Source of the DNA: Chlorops oryzae
Taxonomy: Eukaryota; Arthropoda; Insecta; Diptera; Chloropidae
DNA: 64,000 nt
Assembly (NCBI GenBank): GCA_020466095.1
Contig: CM035808.1
Coordinates: 73,401,188-73,465,187 of the forward strand
Reading direction: 5' to 3'
Shown here: piece after piece, positions 51,841-61,457 of the stretch
How the letters are laid out: each line of letters starts with the position of its first letter
How positions within the stretch are numbered: position 1 is the first letter of the stretch
Notes under the pieces: model-generated
The model's input: the letters and a program-made list of their open reading frames with translations, nothing else
Databases searched by the model: none
Told to the model about the DNA's origin: nothing
Program-made: the position numbers and the translations under genes

Positions 51841-52479
51841 GGAATTTGAAATCGCGTCGCGCAACCGCAGGTTAACAAAAGTTAAAAATCAACCGGACTT
51901 CCCTCACATCTTCATCGTCAAGATCAGGAAAGTCAGCCCTTAATTGTCCTTGACATTAACACACGAGTTCGCGCGACCGTTGAAAAAAAACAAGTAAGTA
52001 CTGAAAGACTGGTGTTGCCAATCAAGCCCTGCGGGAAAAATTGCGAGCAGCTAAGCTTGAAGTGTTACCCCTTTTTCCGTTTTTTCGCCACTGGCGGGAT
52101 TTGGTTCCGTAGCGACAGCGGGAAAAAACGGACATACTGTCTGCCTTGCGCTACGCAACTCACAACTTACTAAGTGATGACGTTGAGCCCGGCACGCAGC
52201 TAAGAACGCTCCTCGGGCCTCCACGCACCACTCGTGGACAAATCGCCTAACTTCCCATGACAAAGGAATTCGATTGGAGCTTCAGGAATCCGGTGTCTTC
52301 GTGCAAACTCCCCAAACTTCTCTCGAGCATCCAATGGTGTGTCTGCGAGGAGGTGCTCCAGTGGTCCGGAAGCGTGGCGGCGATGACTGCCGACGTGGTG
52401 GTAAACGATGGCAGCGCCGTGATGGTGGCAAATATCGGCAGCGTGATGATGACGGCAAGCGGTGGCGCGATGGGGATGG
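51841..52479. other. unassigned stretch before copia element
   Basis: Includes a run rich in GGCG, GATG and GCG triplets near 52370-52475, giving Arg/Gly/Asp-rich or His-rich frames by composition. I could not tie it to a family. Confidence 0.4.
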
Positions 52480-52659
52480 TGTTGTGAATGAAAAGCCAAT
52501 TCGCTTTATTATAACTATGCCTTTATGTCAAATATGACATTAACCATACTAGACACTTGTATTGTAGCTAACTTTATAAACTTCCTCCTTCTAATTTTGT
52601 AAGACATGTCTGGTTTCTTTCTTTAACCTTCCTCAGGATTTCACAATCTGATAAAAGGT
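52480..52659 (+). repeat. copia 5' LTR
   Basis: TGTTGTGAATGAAA, TTATAACTATGCCTTTATG, then TAAACTTCCTCCTTCTA, matching 55070-55232 at about 85%. The end is set by the primer site at 52660. Confidence 0.75.
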
Positions 52660-52672
52660 AATGGGCTTCACA
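52660..52672 (+). promoter_or_regulatory. possible copia primer site (initiator tRNA-Met interior)
   Basis: GGTAATGGGCTTC resembles GGTTATGGGCCC, the half-tRNA initiator-Met site of fly copia. The position right after the LTR fits; the match is imperfect. Confidence 0.5.
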
Positions 52673-52817
52673 CGTCTGAATTTTTGGGAATTCACAAAAA
52701 AAGACTAGGTAAAAGCAACCGTATCGAAAGTTGCGTATGCCAATTGCGATACTCATCAATCTAAACGGATATAAAAAGGTTTTTTTTTTGACCACGACGT
52801 CGAACACATTGTCGTTT

Positions 52818-53520
52818 CCTTTCGAAAAACTTCGCGGGCGGGAGAATTTCGATGTCTGGAGACGAAATGCACATTCTTACTTAGTAATCAAAGGCCTCTG
52901 GAAAATGGTCTTGGAAGGTCTGAGTGAGGGATCAACAGAGAAACAGAAAGATGCAGATGAGCGGGCTTTAGTTGAAAAAACGCTCATGATTGAATCGACA
53001 AATTTTGCCCACACGAAAAGTGGATCTGCTGAAACAACTTGTCCAACTTAAACTGTCGGACTGCGAATCCATGTCTGATTACGTAAACAGGATGCTCATG
53101 AAATCACTGAAAGTTCAAGAAGCTGGTTTGAATGCCGATGACTAACTTAAGGCATCACTTATGTTGGTAGGGCTACCGGATGAATTTCAATCACTAGTGT
53201 TTGCTGCTGAAAATGCGAACAAAGATGTGACTGTCAAGAATTTGTTATTTCAAGATTCTTAATTCGACAACCAGAGAAATACAAGTGCATTATATTTAAC
53301 AAAGAAACCAACGAAAAGTATAAGATGTCATACCTGCAAAGAACTTGGGCATATTAGCCGTTCGTGTCCCAAAAAGAAAAAATCGGACAAGTCAAAATCG
53401 GACAAGCCTGTAAAAAATAAACCAAACACACTGTATGCGGCATTATTGGTGAATGAAAATCAATCAGCTGATTGGGTAATTAATTTATGAGCGACTACGC
53501 ATTTAACAAATAACACTAGT
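52818..53520 (+). pseudogene. copia Gag and protease start, decayed
   Basis: Gag blocks FEKLRGRENFDVWRRNAHSY and LVIKGLWKMVLEGL open it; after frame changes come SDYVNRMLMKSLKVQEAGLN and LMLVGLPDEFQSLVFAAEN. One CCHC knuckle, CHTCKELGHISRSC, precedes a Lys-rich stretch. The protease WVxDSGATxHL motif survives only as DWVINL, a stop, and ATTHLTNN near 53475-53520. Copia Gag is normally one knuckle, as here. Confidence 0.85.
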
Positions 53521-54089
53521 TTACAGAATTTAAGACTTTCGAGGGAGCAGGGAAGAAATGATGGTTATTAAATTAAACTGGGTTCGCTGATCACGAAAAT
53601 GGCATCCGTTTTTTTTTTAATAGTTTTTGAGATATGCGCAAAAAACGTGTTTTTTTGGATACTTTACGAGATTTCGCCGAATAACTCCAAAACGGCTCGC
53701 CTAATTAAAATGAAATTTTATGAATATGAAGCAGAAAATTGCCCTTTGCAACGATATAGCATTTGGTACAATGGTTGTCTTAGTTTTTGATATATAAGCA
53801 TAAGCATGAACTTGCAAAAAGTGGACTTTTTTGGGTTTTTTATAATTTTCAAAATTTCATTTTAACTTTTAAGTTCCAAAAAAATTTAAAAAATTTTTTT
53901 GATAAGTAAAAATGATAAACATATATTTCTTTCAAATCTGTTTAAAAAGAGAGAAGTTATAATGGATTTTCCACAATTAGTTAGTACTTAAAAGCAGTAC
54001 ATTGTAACAAATGATATATCGCTGCAAAGGGGAAAATTTTCTGGAACTAACCAGGTAATTGACTCAAAACATGTCTGTACTAATGCATC
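53521..54089. other. stretch replacing copia integrase
   Basis: T-rich non-coding sequence between the copia protease and RT. It contains no integrase motif and matches nothing else in the window. It could be an insertion or an eroded segment. Confidence 0.4.
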
Positions 54090-54905
54090 TTTGCTACGTT
54101 TAGAAATAGAAAATAAGTACTGTGGTGAAGTAGAAGATTCGAATACCGATGACACCCATTCGGAATTTCATAGTGCTAATTCAGAGGAAGACGAAAGTCG
54201 TGGGTTATCAACTACAAATTCAACGAGTGAATCTTCGTCAAATGAGGTCAAAACTGATGTACAAACAGCAGACAATACAAATTATTCAGAAGATCAATCA
54301 TTGATCATTCTGATTTCACATATGTTCCAGATGTGGAGGTATCTGCTGCCGAAGAATTACGCAAGGCGGATCGTTTGCGCACACGTTACAATCTCTTTGC
54401 AGCTGGTGTGTCCACCGACGATCCAACTTCCTTCCAAGAGGCTTTGTAAAGTCCTGATTCACACTTGTGGAAAGCTGCAATACAGGAGGAGCTGGAGTCA
54501 ATAAAGATTAACAAAACAAGGTGCTTGGTTGAGCTGCCATCTGGAAGGAAACCAATTAGCTCAAAATGGGTTTTAAAATCAAGCGCGACAGCGATGGTGA
54601 TGTAACATGGAACAACGCGCGACTTGTTATAAAAGGGGTTTCGACAACGTAAAGGAATTGATTACGACGAAATTATCTCACCTGTTGCTCGTTATACATC
54701 AATTCGGTTACTGATGACTTTATCTGCAAAATATGATCCGACCATTTATCAGATGGATTCTGTAACAGCGTACCTCAACGGCAACTTAAAGGAAGATATA
54801 TGCATGCTACAGCCAGAAGGTAATGATGATGAATCTGTGAGAGTATGTATGCTACACAAGGCATTATATGGTCTGAATGAAGCGAGCAGAGCGCTATACC
54901 CTTTG
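54090..54905 (+). pseudogene. copia reverse transcriptase, N-terminal half
   Basis: An acidic Ser/Thr/Asp-rich lead is followed by RKADRLRTRYNLFAAG and, in shifted frames, LWKAAIQEELESIKINK, LVELPSGRKPISSKWVLK and GIDYDEIISPVARYTSIRL. LSAKYDPTIYQMDSVTAYLN and ICMLQPEG complete the first RT blocks. LHKALYGLNEASRALY marks where the copia RT palm continues. The YVDD box and RNase H are gone. At least three frame changes and two stops occur. Confidence 0.88.
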
Positions 54906-55069
54906 GAACTAATAACGCTTACTCTTCACGCACAAAGCGTATTTAAATAAAAGAAAAATTCGTTCGTGAGACATTTGACAAGCGCATAATTCAACTGAGC
55001 TATATATTCTGAAATAAGATGAGTTTATTATGAAAATTATATTGCAACGAAAATTGTTTTCAAGGAGAT

Positions 55070-55232
55070 TGTTGTGAATGAAATTCACCAATTCACCTAA
55101 TTATAACTATGCCTTTATGCCAAATATGATTTAAACCATACTCTACACTTTTGTTGTAGCTAACTTAATAAACTTCCTCCTTCTAGTTTGGTAAGACGTG
55201 TCTAATTTCTTTATTTAACCTTCCTCAGGACA
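55070..55232 (+). repeat. copia 3' LTR, right end truncated
   Basis: Second copy of the 52480 LTR. Similarity ends at CCTCAGGA near 55230, next to the stop codon of the minus-strand Pao pol. Confidence 0.75.
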
Positions 55233-55242
55233 TGGGCGGCTT

Positions 55243-57115
55243 GTCATAAAGATTCTGTTAAGTCGGTCGGCAGGACGCAGAATTTAGTTAAAGGTCGGAT
55301 CATCATACCGAACTGAGTTTTGACCTCGACTACACGCACAATATGATCATTTCCGGGATAAAGTGCGATTAAAAGACCTTTTTTCTATTCAAATGGGGGT
55401 TCTGTTCATCCATTGTTACCACGAAGTCAACAACCTTGAGGTTCGGCTGCGAGGCCTTCCACTTCTCTCGCTTGTGCAGGCTCAATAGTAATTTAATTTT
55501 CCATCGTCGGGCGAATGAATGATTTAAAATTTTCACCTGTTTCCTGCGAGTCATAAGGAGTAGGTTTGATTTCGAGTCGTTCTGCCACGCTGTCAGCGGA
55601 GGAAGTGACGAGGTGTTAAGGCGAGGAGGTCTTCTGCATCCCCTGACATGGTTGTCAACGGACGTGAGTTGAGGACTCCTTCCACCCGTGCGAGATGTGT
55701 TGTGAATTCTTCAAATGAGAATTTATTAGTGCCAGCTGTATTGACGAAATGGGTCTTGAAACTCTTCACCACCGCTTCCCAGAGCCCGCCCGTATGCAGA
55801 ACATGAGGCGAAATCAAATGCCATTTGTAACCTTGAACCGAATTGTGTTGACGAACTTTTGTAGAGGCGTTGGATAGAAAGTCTTCAAATTCAACCTCTA
55901 GGGCATTCTTTGCGCCGACAAAGTTGCGACCATTATAAGAAAATACTCATGAAGGAAAGCCGCAGCGTCCGACAAAAAGCTCGAACGTGGCCCAGATGTC
56001 CGCTGTTGAGAGTTACGAAAACAACTCCAGGTCGATGGCCTTGCTGGCAAAACAAACGAACACAAATACGTATTCCTTCCAAAACGGAGTGGTTCGTAAG
56101 GTGGAGGTCTTGGTTTCGAAGGGGCCCGCAAAGTCGACGCCGGTATGAGTTTACGGTAGTAAAATAGTTGAGCGTTCAGTAGGCAGAGTTGCGATCTGTT
56201 GTGTTCTCATCCGGTGGGCATGAATAGTGCACGCGTGGCAGCGCTTGATGCAGCTTTTAATTTTACGCTTAAGTTTCGTAACGTAAATATTTTGTCGCAC
56301 CGTCCGGAACATAAGTGGACTTTTCGCATGTAACAAAGATCGATGAATGAAATCCAAAAAAAAAGGCGACAAAATATTGGGGGGGCCGGCAAGATGATCG
56401 GGTGTTTTTCGACGGGGGTGAGGCCGGCATTGACCAACCATATATAAACCCACAGCCCACCGCCGTCGACCACGGGGCTAAGACTAAGCATTGGACCCTT
56501 CTTAGGGGCGGGATGTTGATTACTTAGCTATTCATTGGAGCGAATGGAGTCTTCTGCTGAGGCCAATTCATAACAGGATCCTTTAGCGACTATGGTCCAT
56601 TCCACCACAGTTGATTCGCTTGCAGGTCCTGTGCCGAGGATCCTGTAGTACACGAATCACCAAGATTGTCCTTTGATGGTGCCAGGGCAGACGGCCAGTG
56701 TTGGTGAGAAAACAAAGGCGATACTCGGTTGGCCACGTAAGTCTTCCAGAAATGAGGTGGTCGTTTGAGCCAGGCTATCACGATTAAGGCATCGGTCCAT
56801 AGGAAGGTGTCATTCTCGTGAATTCGCAGCGGCTCGTCAATGGATTTTTACCAGTTTAGATAACAACACCGCGGCACACAATTCGAGGCGTGGCAGGCTC
56901 ACCACCTGTAAAGCCTTTGACCTTTGACTTAACGGTCAGCAGAAGAGTGTAAGCGGTTTCGAGTGTTTCAATTCAAAGATATGTGGCAGCGCAGTATGCT
57001 CGTTCCGACGCGTCACACCATTCGTACACTTGAATGCTCGCTGCAGGCTCATACTGAAGCCACCGTTGAAAGATGAAAGGCAGATCTTCTAAGAAGGCAT
57101 TCTATTTGGCTAGTG
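55243..57115 (-). pseudogene. Pao pol: RNase H and integrase, decayed
   Basis: Minus strand, read from 57115 down in several frames. RNase H has EWCDASERAYCAATYL near 57020 and IAWLKRPPHFWKTYVANRVS with DNLGDSCTTG near 56770-56650. The integrase zinc domain has IHRSLLHAKSPLMF, TVRQNIYVTKL and CHACTIH near 56400-56240. The DDE core is worn; an SPHVLHTGGLWEAVVKSFK block at 55815 and LNSRPLTTMSGDAEDLLALT give the integrase end. RPLTKFCVLPTDLTESL and TGA near 55243 match the usual Pao pol terminus. Frame changes and a stretch of poor match near 55900-56150 disable it. Confidence 0.82.
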
Positions 57116-57235
57116 CGTCTTGTAATGGGTTTTTTTCTCAGCCGGGGTATTACTCAGTCTTACCAGGGTGCGTTACAAGACAAGAAATTTCTCCAATGTG
57201 TTGAGTTTGTATTCTATGTAATTTTATTCCTCTTT

Positions 57236-58035
57236 TTATACCCAGCGTAAGCGGGGTATATTAGTTTTGTGCGAATCTTGTAACAGGGAGAACTAAGCTC
57301 CGGAGATAAAGACATATATATAAAAAAATGATCAGGATCAAAAACTGAATCGATTTAGACAGCTCCGTCTGTCCGTCCGTCCGTCTGTCCGTCCGTCTGT
57401 CCGTCCGTCCGTGGTCGGATCTCCTCCGAAACGGCTGAACCAATCAAGTCAAAATTTGGCACACAGGTATATCGCGATCCGAGTATGATCCTATGTAAAA
57501 ATGGGAGACATCCGCCCACTGCCACGCCCACAAATGAATATAATGTGTTTTCAGTAAAATGCTTGTAACTTGCGAACCACTCAACACATTCCATTGATAT
57601 TTGGTGTACTGGTAAACTACGAAAAGGGACATATTCTGAAAAAAAAATGGCCGCCCCTCTCCGTGAGCCACGCCCACAAATAAGCTCACAAATAAGGGCT
57701 TATCGTAACTTGTGAAGTAAAAGGCATAGAAGCTTCAAATTCGCAACATAGGTTGACCAAGGCGAATGAAAGGTCTAGGAAAAAAATTTATATGGCCCGC
57801 CCACTGCCACGCCCACTAATGGATATTTTTCGTAACTTCCGAATTAATAGGCGTAGACGCTTCAAATTCGCAACATAGGTTGACCAAGGCGAATGAAAGG
57901 TGTAGGGAAATAATTTATGTGGCCCTCCCACTGCCACGCCCATAAATAGAGAAGCAAAACATAGTGCGCTCATAACGTCGGGACGCTGGGTATTTCAAAA
58001 TCGGGCTTGACCGACTTTGGCTTTCTTACTTGTTT
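57236..58035 (+). mobile_element. TATACCC-bounded repeat, second subfamily
   Basis: Starts TTTATACCCAGCGTAAGCGG and GGGTATATTAG. A long (GTCY)n tract lies at 57367-57411. It contains two near-copies of a ~115-bp module with TTCGCAACATAGGTTGACCA (57744 and 57868). It ends GGGTATTTCAAAATCGGGC then CTTACTTG. It differs from the 8734 family in its ends, so it is a separate subfamily. No coding capacity. Confidence 0.72.
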
Positions 58036-58336
58036 TTTTCTACTCTTTCATTTAATATTTCTTACAAGGGTTTCTTACGTCTGACTTACGGTGAAATATG
58101 TCGGCGGCACTCAATCGGGGTCCCTGGATCGATGTATGCGTTCCTCTCGTAATTAATTCTGGCCGAGTGGTTGCGTCCCATCGGGGTCCTTGGTGGTTGC
58201 TGCCGTACCGTAGTGAATTCGACGCTCTTGAATTGCCGTTTGTGGTTCGTTTCTAGTCCTACGTCAACAGGTCAGGGGAACTAGGGATATAAGTTTTGGG
58301 ATATACTACTGCCAATACTACAGTACTACTGACAAT

Positions 58337-59107
58337 GCTACAGCTGTTTAATTTCAAGTATAAATCATTGAAATTAAAAGCGCAGAGACAATCTGGTATT
58401 CAGGCATTTCTCACTGAATTCAATTGTGAAAAACGTGGTGGTGACAGGGTTAAAGCTGTTTAATTTCAAGTATAAATCATTGAAATTAAAAGCGCCGAGA
58501 CAATCTGGTATTCAGGTATTTATCACTGAATCCAATTGTGGAAAACGTGGTGGTGACAGGGTTAAAGCTGTTTCATTTCAAGTATAAATCATTGAAATTT
58601 ACAAGCGCAGAGACAATCTGGTATTCAGGTATTTATCACTGAATCCAATTGTGAAAAAACGTGGTGGTGACAGGGTTAAAGCTGTTTAATTTCAAGTATA
58701 AATGATTGAAATTTAAAAGCGCAGAGACAATCTGGTATTCAGGTATTTATCACTGAATCCAATTGTGAAAAAACGTGGTGGTGACAGGGTTAAAGCTGTT
58801 TAATTTCAAGTATAAATCATTGAAATTTAAAAGCGCAGAGACAATCTGGTATTCAGGTATTTATCACTGAATCCAATTGTGAAAAAACGTGGTGGTGACA
58901 GGGTAAAAGCTGTTTAATTTTAAGTATAAATCATTGAAATTAAAAGCGCAGAGACAATCTGGTACTCAGGTATTTATCACTGAATCCAATTGTGAAAAAC
59001 GTGGTGGTGACAGGGTTAACGCTGTTTAATTTTAAGTATGGATCACTCAAATTAAAAGCGCAGAGACAATCTGGCATTCAGGTATTTATCACTGAATCCA
59101 ATTGTGG
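58337..59107. repeat. ~113-bp satellite, about seven units
   Basis: Units recur every 112-114 bases, with GTTAAAGCTG-type starts at 58449, 58561, 58675, 58789, 58903 and 59015, plus one earlier partial unit. Each carries TTTCAAGTATAAATCATTGA, GCGCAGAGACAATCTGG and GTGGTGGTGACAGGG. Units differ by small indels and substitutions. No coding potential. Confidence 0.95.
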
Positions 59108-59377
59108 GAATAAAGGAGAATTCAAAAGACTTACTTGAATTAAATTCGCTATTACTGAGTCCACTCCGATGTACTTGGCGATGCTGGCACGGCGCGAGTT
59201 GAACACAAACTGCCTTTTCCTTCGCGATGCAGCACCTTTTATAGTTAGTCGGCGGCGCTTGTGTTAGTGGATTTTGTATAGCTAAAAGAGGTTCAAACTG
59301 GTTCCTTGCTTGTGTTGGTGCCTTTCGCATAGTCGAAAGCAGTTCGAACTGGTTTATTGCTGCGTGTGATTGTTGCC

Positions 59378-59505
59378 GAATGCAAAACTGCTCGGGAATC
59401 TTATTGCTTGCGTGTGTTTGGTGCCGTGTGCAAAACGGCTCGGGGATCATATTGCTTGCGTGTGTTTGGTGCCGTGTGCAAAACGGCGCGGGGATCATGT
59501 ATGTT
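59378..59505. repeat. 48-bp minisatellite, about 2.7 units
   Basis: Units start at 59378, 59426 and 59474 with TGCAAAAC(T/G)GC(T/G)CGGG and TTGCTTGCGTGTGTTTGG. The period is 16 codons, so frames stay open on both strands through it (59357-59653 plus, 59639-59052 minus). I do not call these genes. Confidence 0.9.
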
Positions 59506-60039
59506 TGGATGGTGTGTATCCTTGAAGCCATTGAAGCTGGTTTTTTGCCGATTGCCGGTATGTATGTTTTGTTGCGGTGGATACGTAAAGCTGCTGAAAT
59601 TGGTTTCTTTGTACGTATGTTTTGATGCTGAACGTCCATCGACTTATAATTAGGGTGGAGATATTTTCTCCCCTTAATTTAATGCATATATATTTTCCTT
59701 TTGTTCATTTATTATATATATATATATATTTTTTGTTTTGTTTTTTTTTTTTTGTTTGTTTTTTTTTCGAATTTAATAACAGCAATAATACTAATTTGGC
59801 TTTCTGCTCTTGGTGATAATAATACAAATAATAGTAATAATATTGTTCTTTTCTTTTCTTTGTTTTTTTTTTCTTGATTAATAAAAATACAAAAATATAA
59901 TATAAAAATAATAATGAGAAATGTTCGTTTGGAAAAAATCCGGCTAAGGGTGAAAAGGTTTTATTAAATGGTATGGTACAGTTGAATTAAATGTACGAGG
60001 ATAATATTTTTGTGGTACTCAAAATGTTACCTCGTTACA

Positions 60040-60058
60040 TCCCCTCCTTTCCTCGGGG
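60040..60058 (-). promoter_or_regulatory. gypsy polypurine tract
   Basis: Minus strand GAGGAAAGGAGGGGA immediately before TGTAACGAGG. It supports the LTR boundary at 60039. Confidence 0.75.
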
Positions 60059-60099
60059 AACCTTTTCGAAGGTGCCCTTTCCTTGTTTTGACAACCCGA

Positions 60100-60684
60100 A
60101 TTTTTAAGTGGTGCCTTCAAGGACTCGGAGACAGCGCATTCTTCGCCCGTGCCGTTTCCACTTCCGGCTCATATCTTCCAGGATAGTCTGGACAGTGCTT
60201 CTGGGATCCTGGGGTGACTCCATTTCCGACACGTCGGTGTCGAGCGCTAGGATGTCTTCCGGATGGGCGGCGGCTTGTGGTGTTGGCTAATATTTCGGGG
60301 CGGTTGTGATCAGCCTTGATAGAGTTGCTACCCTTTGGCACCCGGGGGTGTGTTGATTTTCGGAGATCCTCGGTGCTGGAGGGCTGTGTTTAGGTAGAGG
60401 AGCTTTGGTTGGTGTTTCGGTGGCTTCTTCGTCTGCACTCGACTCGGAGTCCTCGACCAATACCCGGCACCGCTCCCGGTAGGACAACCCCTGTAGGGGA
60501 TCGGATTTCTGCTTCCCTTTCTTGGACTTCTTTGGTGGTGAAACGGTGAGCCAGTACATCGTAGTCCCCGGGGCTTTTTTTCGAATCGAGGATGGTGGGG
60601 AATAAACTTTCCCTTACGTCTAGTCGCAGCTTCTCTTTTAAGATTTTCCAGGTATTGTAGCCTGGTCCGGGCAAATTTTTCCAT
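60100..60684 (-). pseudogene. 3' region of gypsy pol or third ORF, decayed
   Basis: Three overlapping minus frames. One has LTVSPPKKSKKGKQKSDPLQ and RVLVEDSESSADEEATETPT, then HPEDILALDTDVSEMESPQD and VQTILEDMSRKWKRHGRRMR in the same or nearby frame. Basic and Pro/Ser/Glu-rich, with no domain I can name. It lies between integrase and the 3' LTR, so it could be a C-terminal extension of Pol or an eroded extra ORF. Confidence 0.5.
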
Positions 60685-60775
60685 CTTCGTAGGTTACTGT
60701 TAGGATTAAAAGAAATATGGCTTATACGATTTGGTCGGTCAACTATCTAGGATAGGTTAATAAGTCGTGGTGGTC

Positions 60776-61457
60776 CTAGTCGTCGTTGCTGGGTCCGTGG
60801 TGGACGTAAGGTTTGAGTTGGCTTATGTGAGCCGCCTTTGCCTGGCCGTTCACTTTATATCGGATTATGATTGGTGAATCAAAACCCAGTACCGTATATT
60901 GCCCCTCGTACTTTGGAGCTAGCTTTGCGGCAAAGCTATTTTCTGCCTTGGACAAAAAGTGCGTCTTCACCAGCATCAGGTCTCCCAAGTGTGGTCTCCA
61001 TTCTCTGCGTCGTAGATTATAATGCCGGCTTTGTTCTTGACTGGACTTGATTTTGGCGTACCAAGTTTAATATTTCGTGAAGCCGATTGGTTTTCTGCGC
61101 GACGGTCATCTGTTCTCCGAGTAGGTCCGGGTTCTTTTCGTCATATAATTGTTTGGGGAGTCGTGGTTCACGGCCTTGGGTCAGGAATGCGGGACTTTAC
61201 CCTGTGCTCTCACTTATGCTGGTATTGATTGCTAGTGTTAGTTCTGGAATGAGCTCGTCCCAGTGTTTGTGGTTCTTTCCTGTGTATTGGACCAGCATTG
61301 TCCTTATGGTGCGATTTGCCCACTCCGTGGGATTTTCCTGCGGTGTGTAGGGTGCTGTCCTCTGGCGTGTTACTCCTAGTTGTGGGAGGAAATTTGTGAA
61401 TTTTCCTGCTCGTGAACTGCGTGCCGTTGTGCGTTACTAGCGTCGTAGGGACACCAT
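60776..61457 (-). pseudogene. gypsy integrase, C-terminal half, frameshifted
   Basis: Minus strand. It begins YGVPTTLVTHNGTQFTS next to the LOA insertion; the second catalytic Asp of DNG has become His. After a one-base shift, PQENPTEWANRTIRTML retains the catalytic Glu, then NHKHWDELIPELTLAINTS and YSPAFLTQGREPRLP follow. The C-terminal domain (60988-60776) has MLVKTHFLSKAENSFAAKLA, YEGQYTVLGFDSP and AAHISQLKPYVHHG. The first Asp and zinc domain are cut away. It cannot be active. Confidence 0.88.

Larger units (their letters stand above)
52480..55232 (+). mobile_element. copia-type LTR element, decayed
   Basis: Short LTRs of about 160 bp at 52480 and 55070 enclose plus-strand copia Gag, protease and RT fragments. 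A copia-style primer site follows the first LTR and a purine-rich AAGGAGAT precedes the second. Integrase and the RT C-terminus with RNase H are missing. No target duplication was found because the right end joins a Pao fragment. Confidence 0.8.
58040..60039 (-). repeat. probable long 3' LTR of gypsy element, with internal satellites
   Basis: On the minus strand a polypurine tract is followed at 60039 by TGTAACGAGGTAACA, a good LTR start. Everything down to about 58040 would be LTR, containing an AT-rich block, a 48-bp minisatellite and the 113-bp satellite. The other end is not defined because the TATACCC repeat interrupts it, and no second LTR is in the window. Confidence 0.5.

Noticed and set aside
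52200..52537. Arg/Gly/Asp-rich and His-rich frames
   Set aside because: Both come from a simple GGC/GAT-rich stretch read on two strands; no domain.
59052..59639. 195-codon minus frame near the satellite
   Set aside because: It spans the 48-bp minisatellite and the satellite edge; composition is repetitive and no family is recognised.
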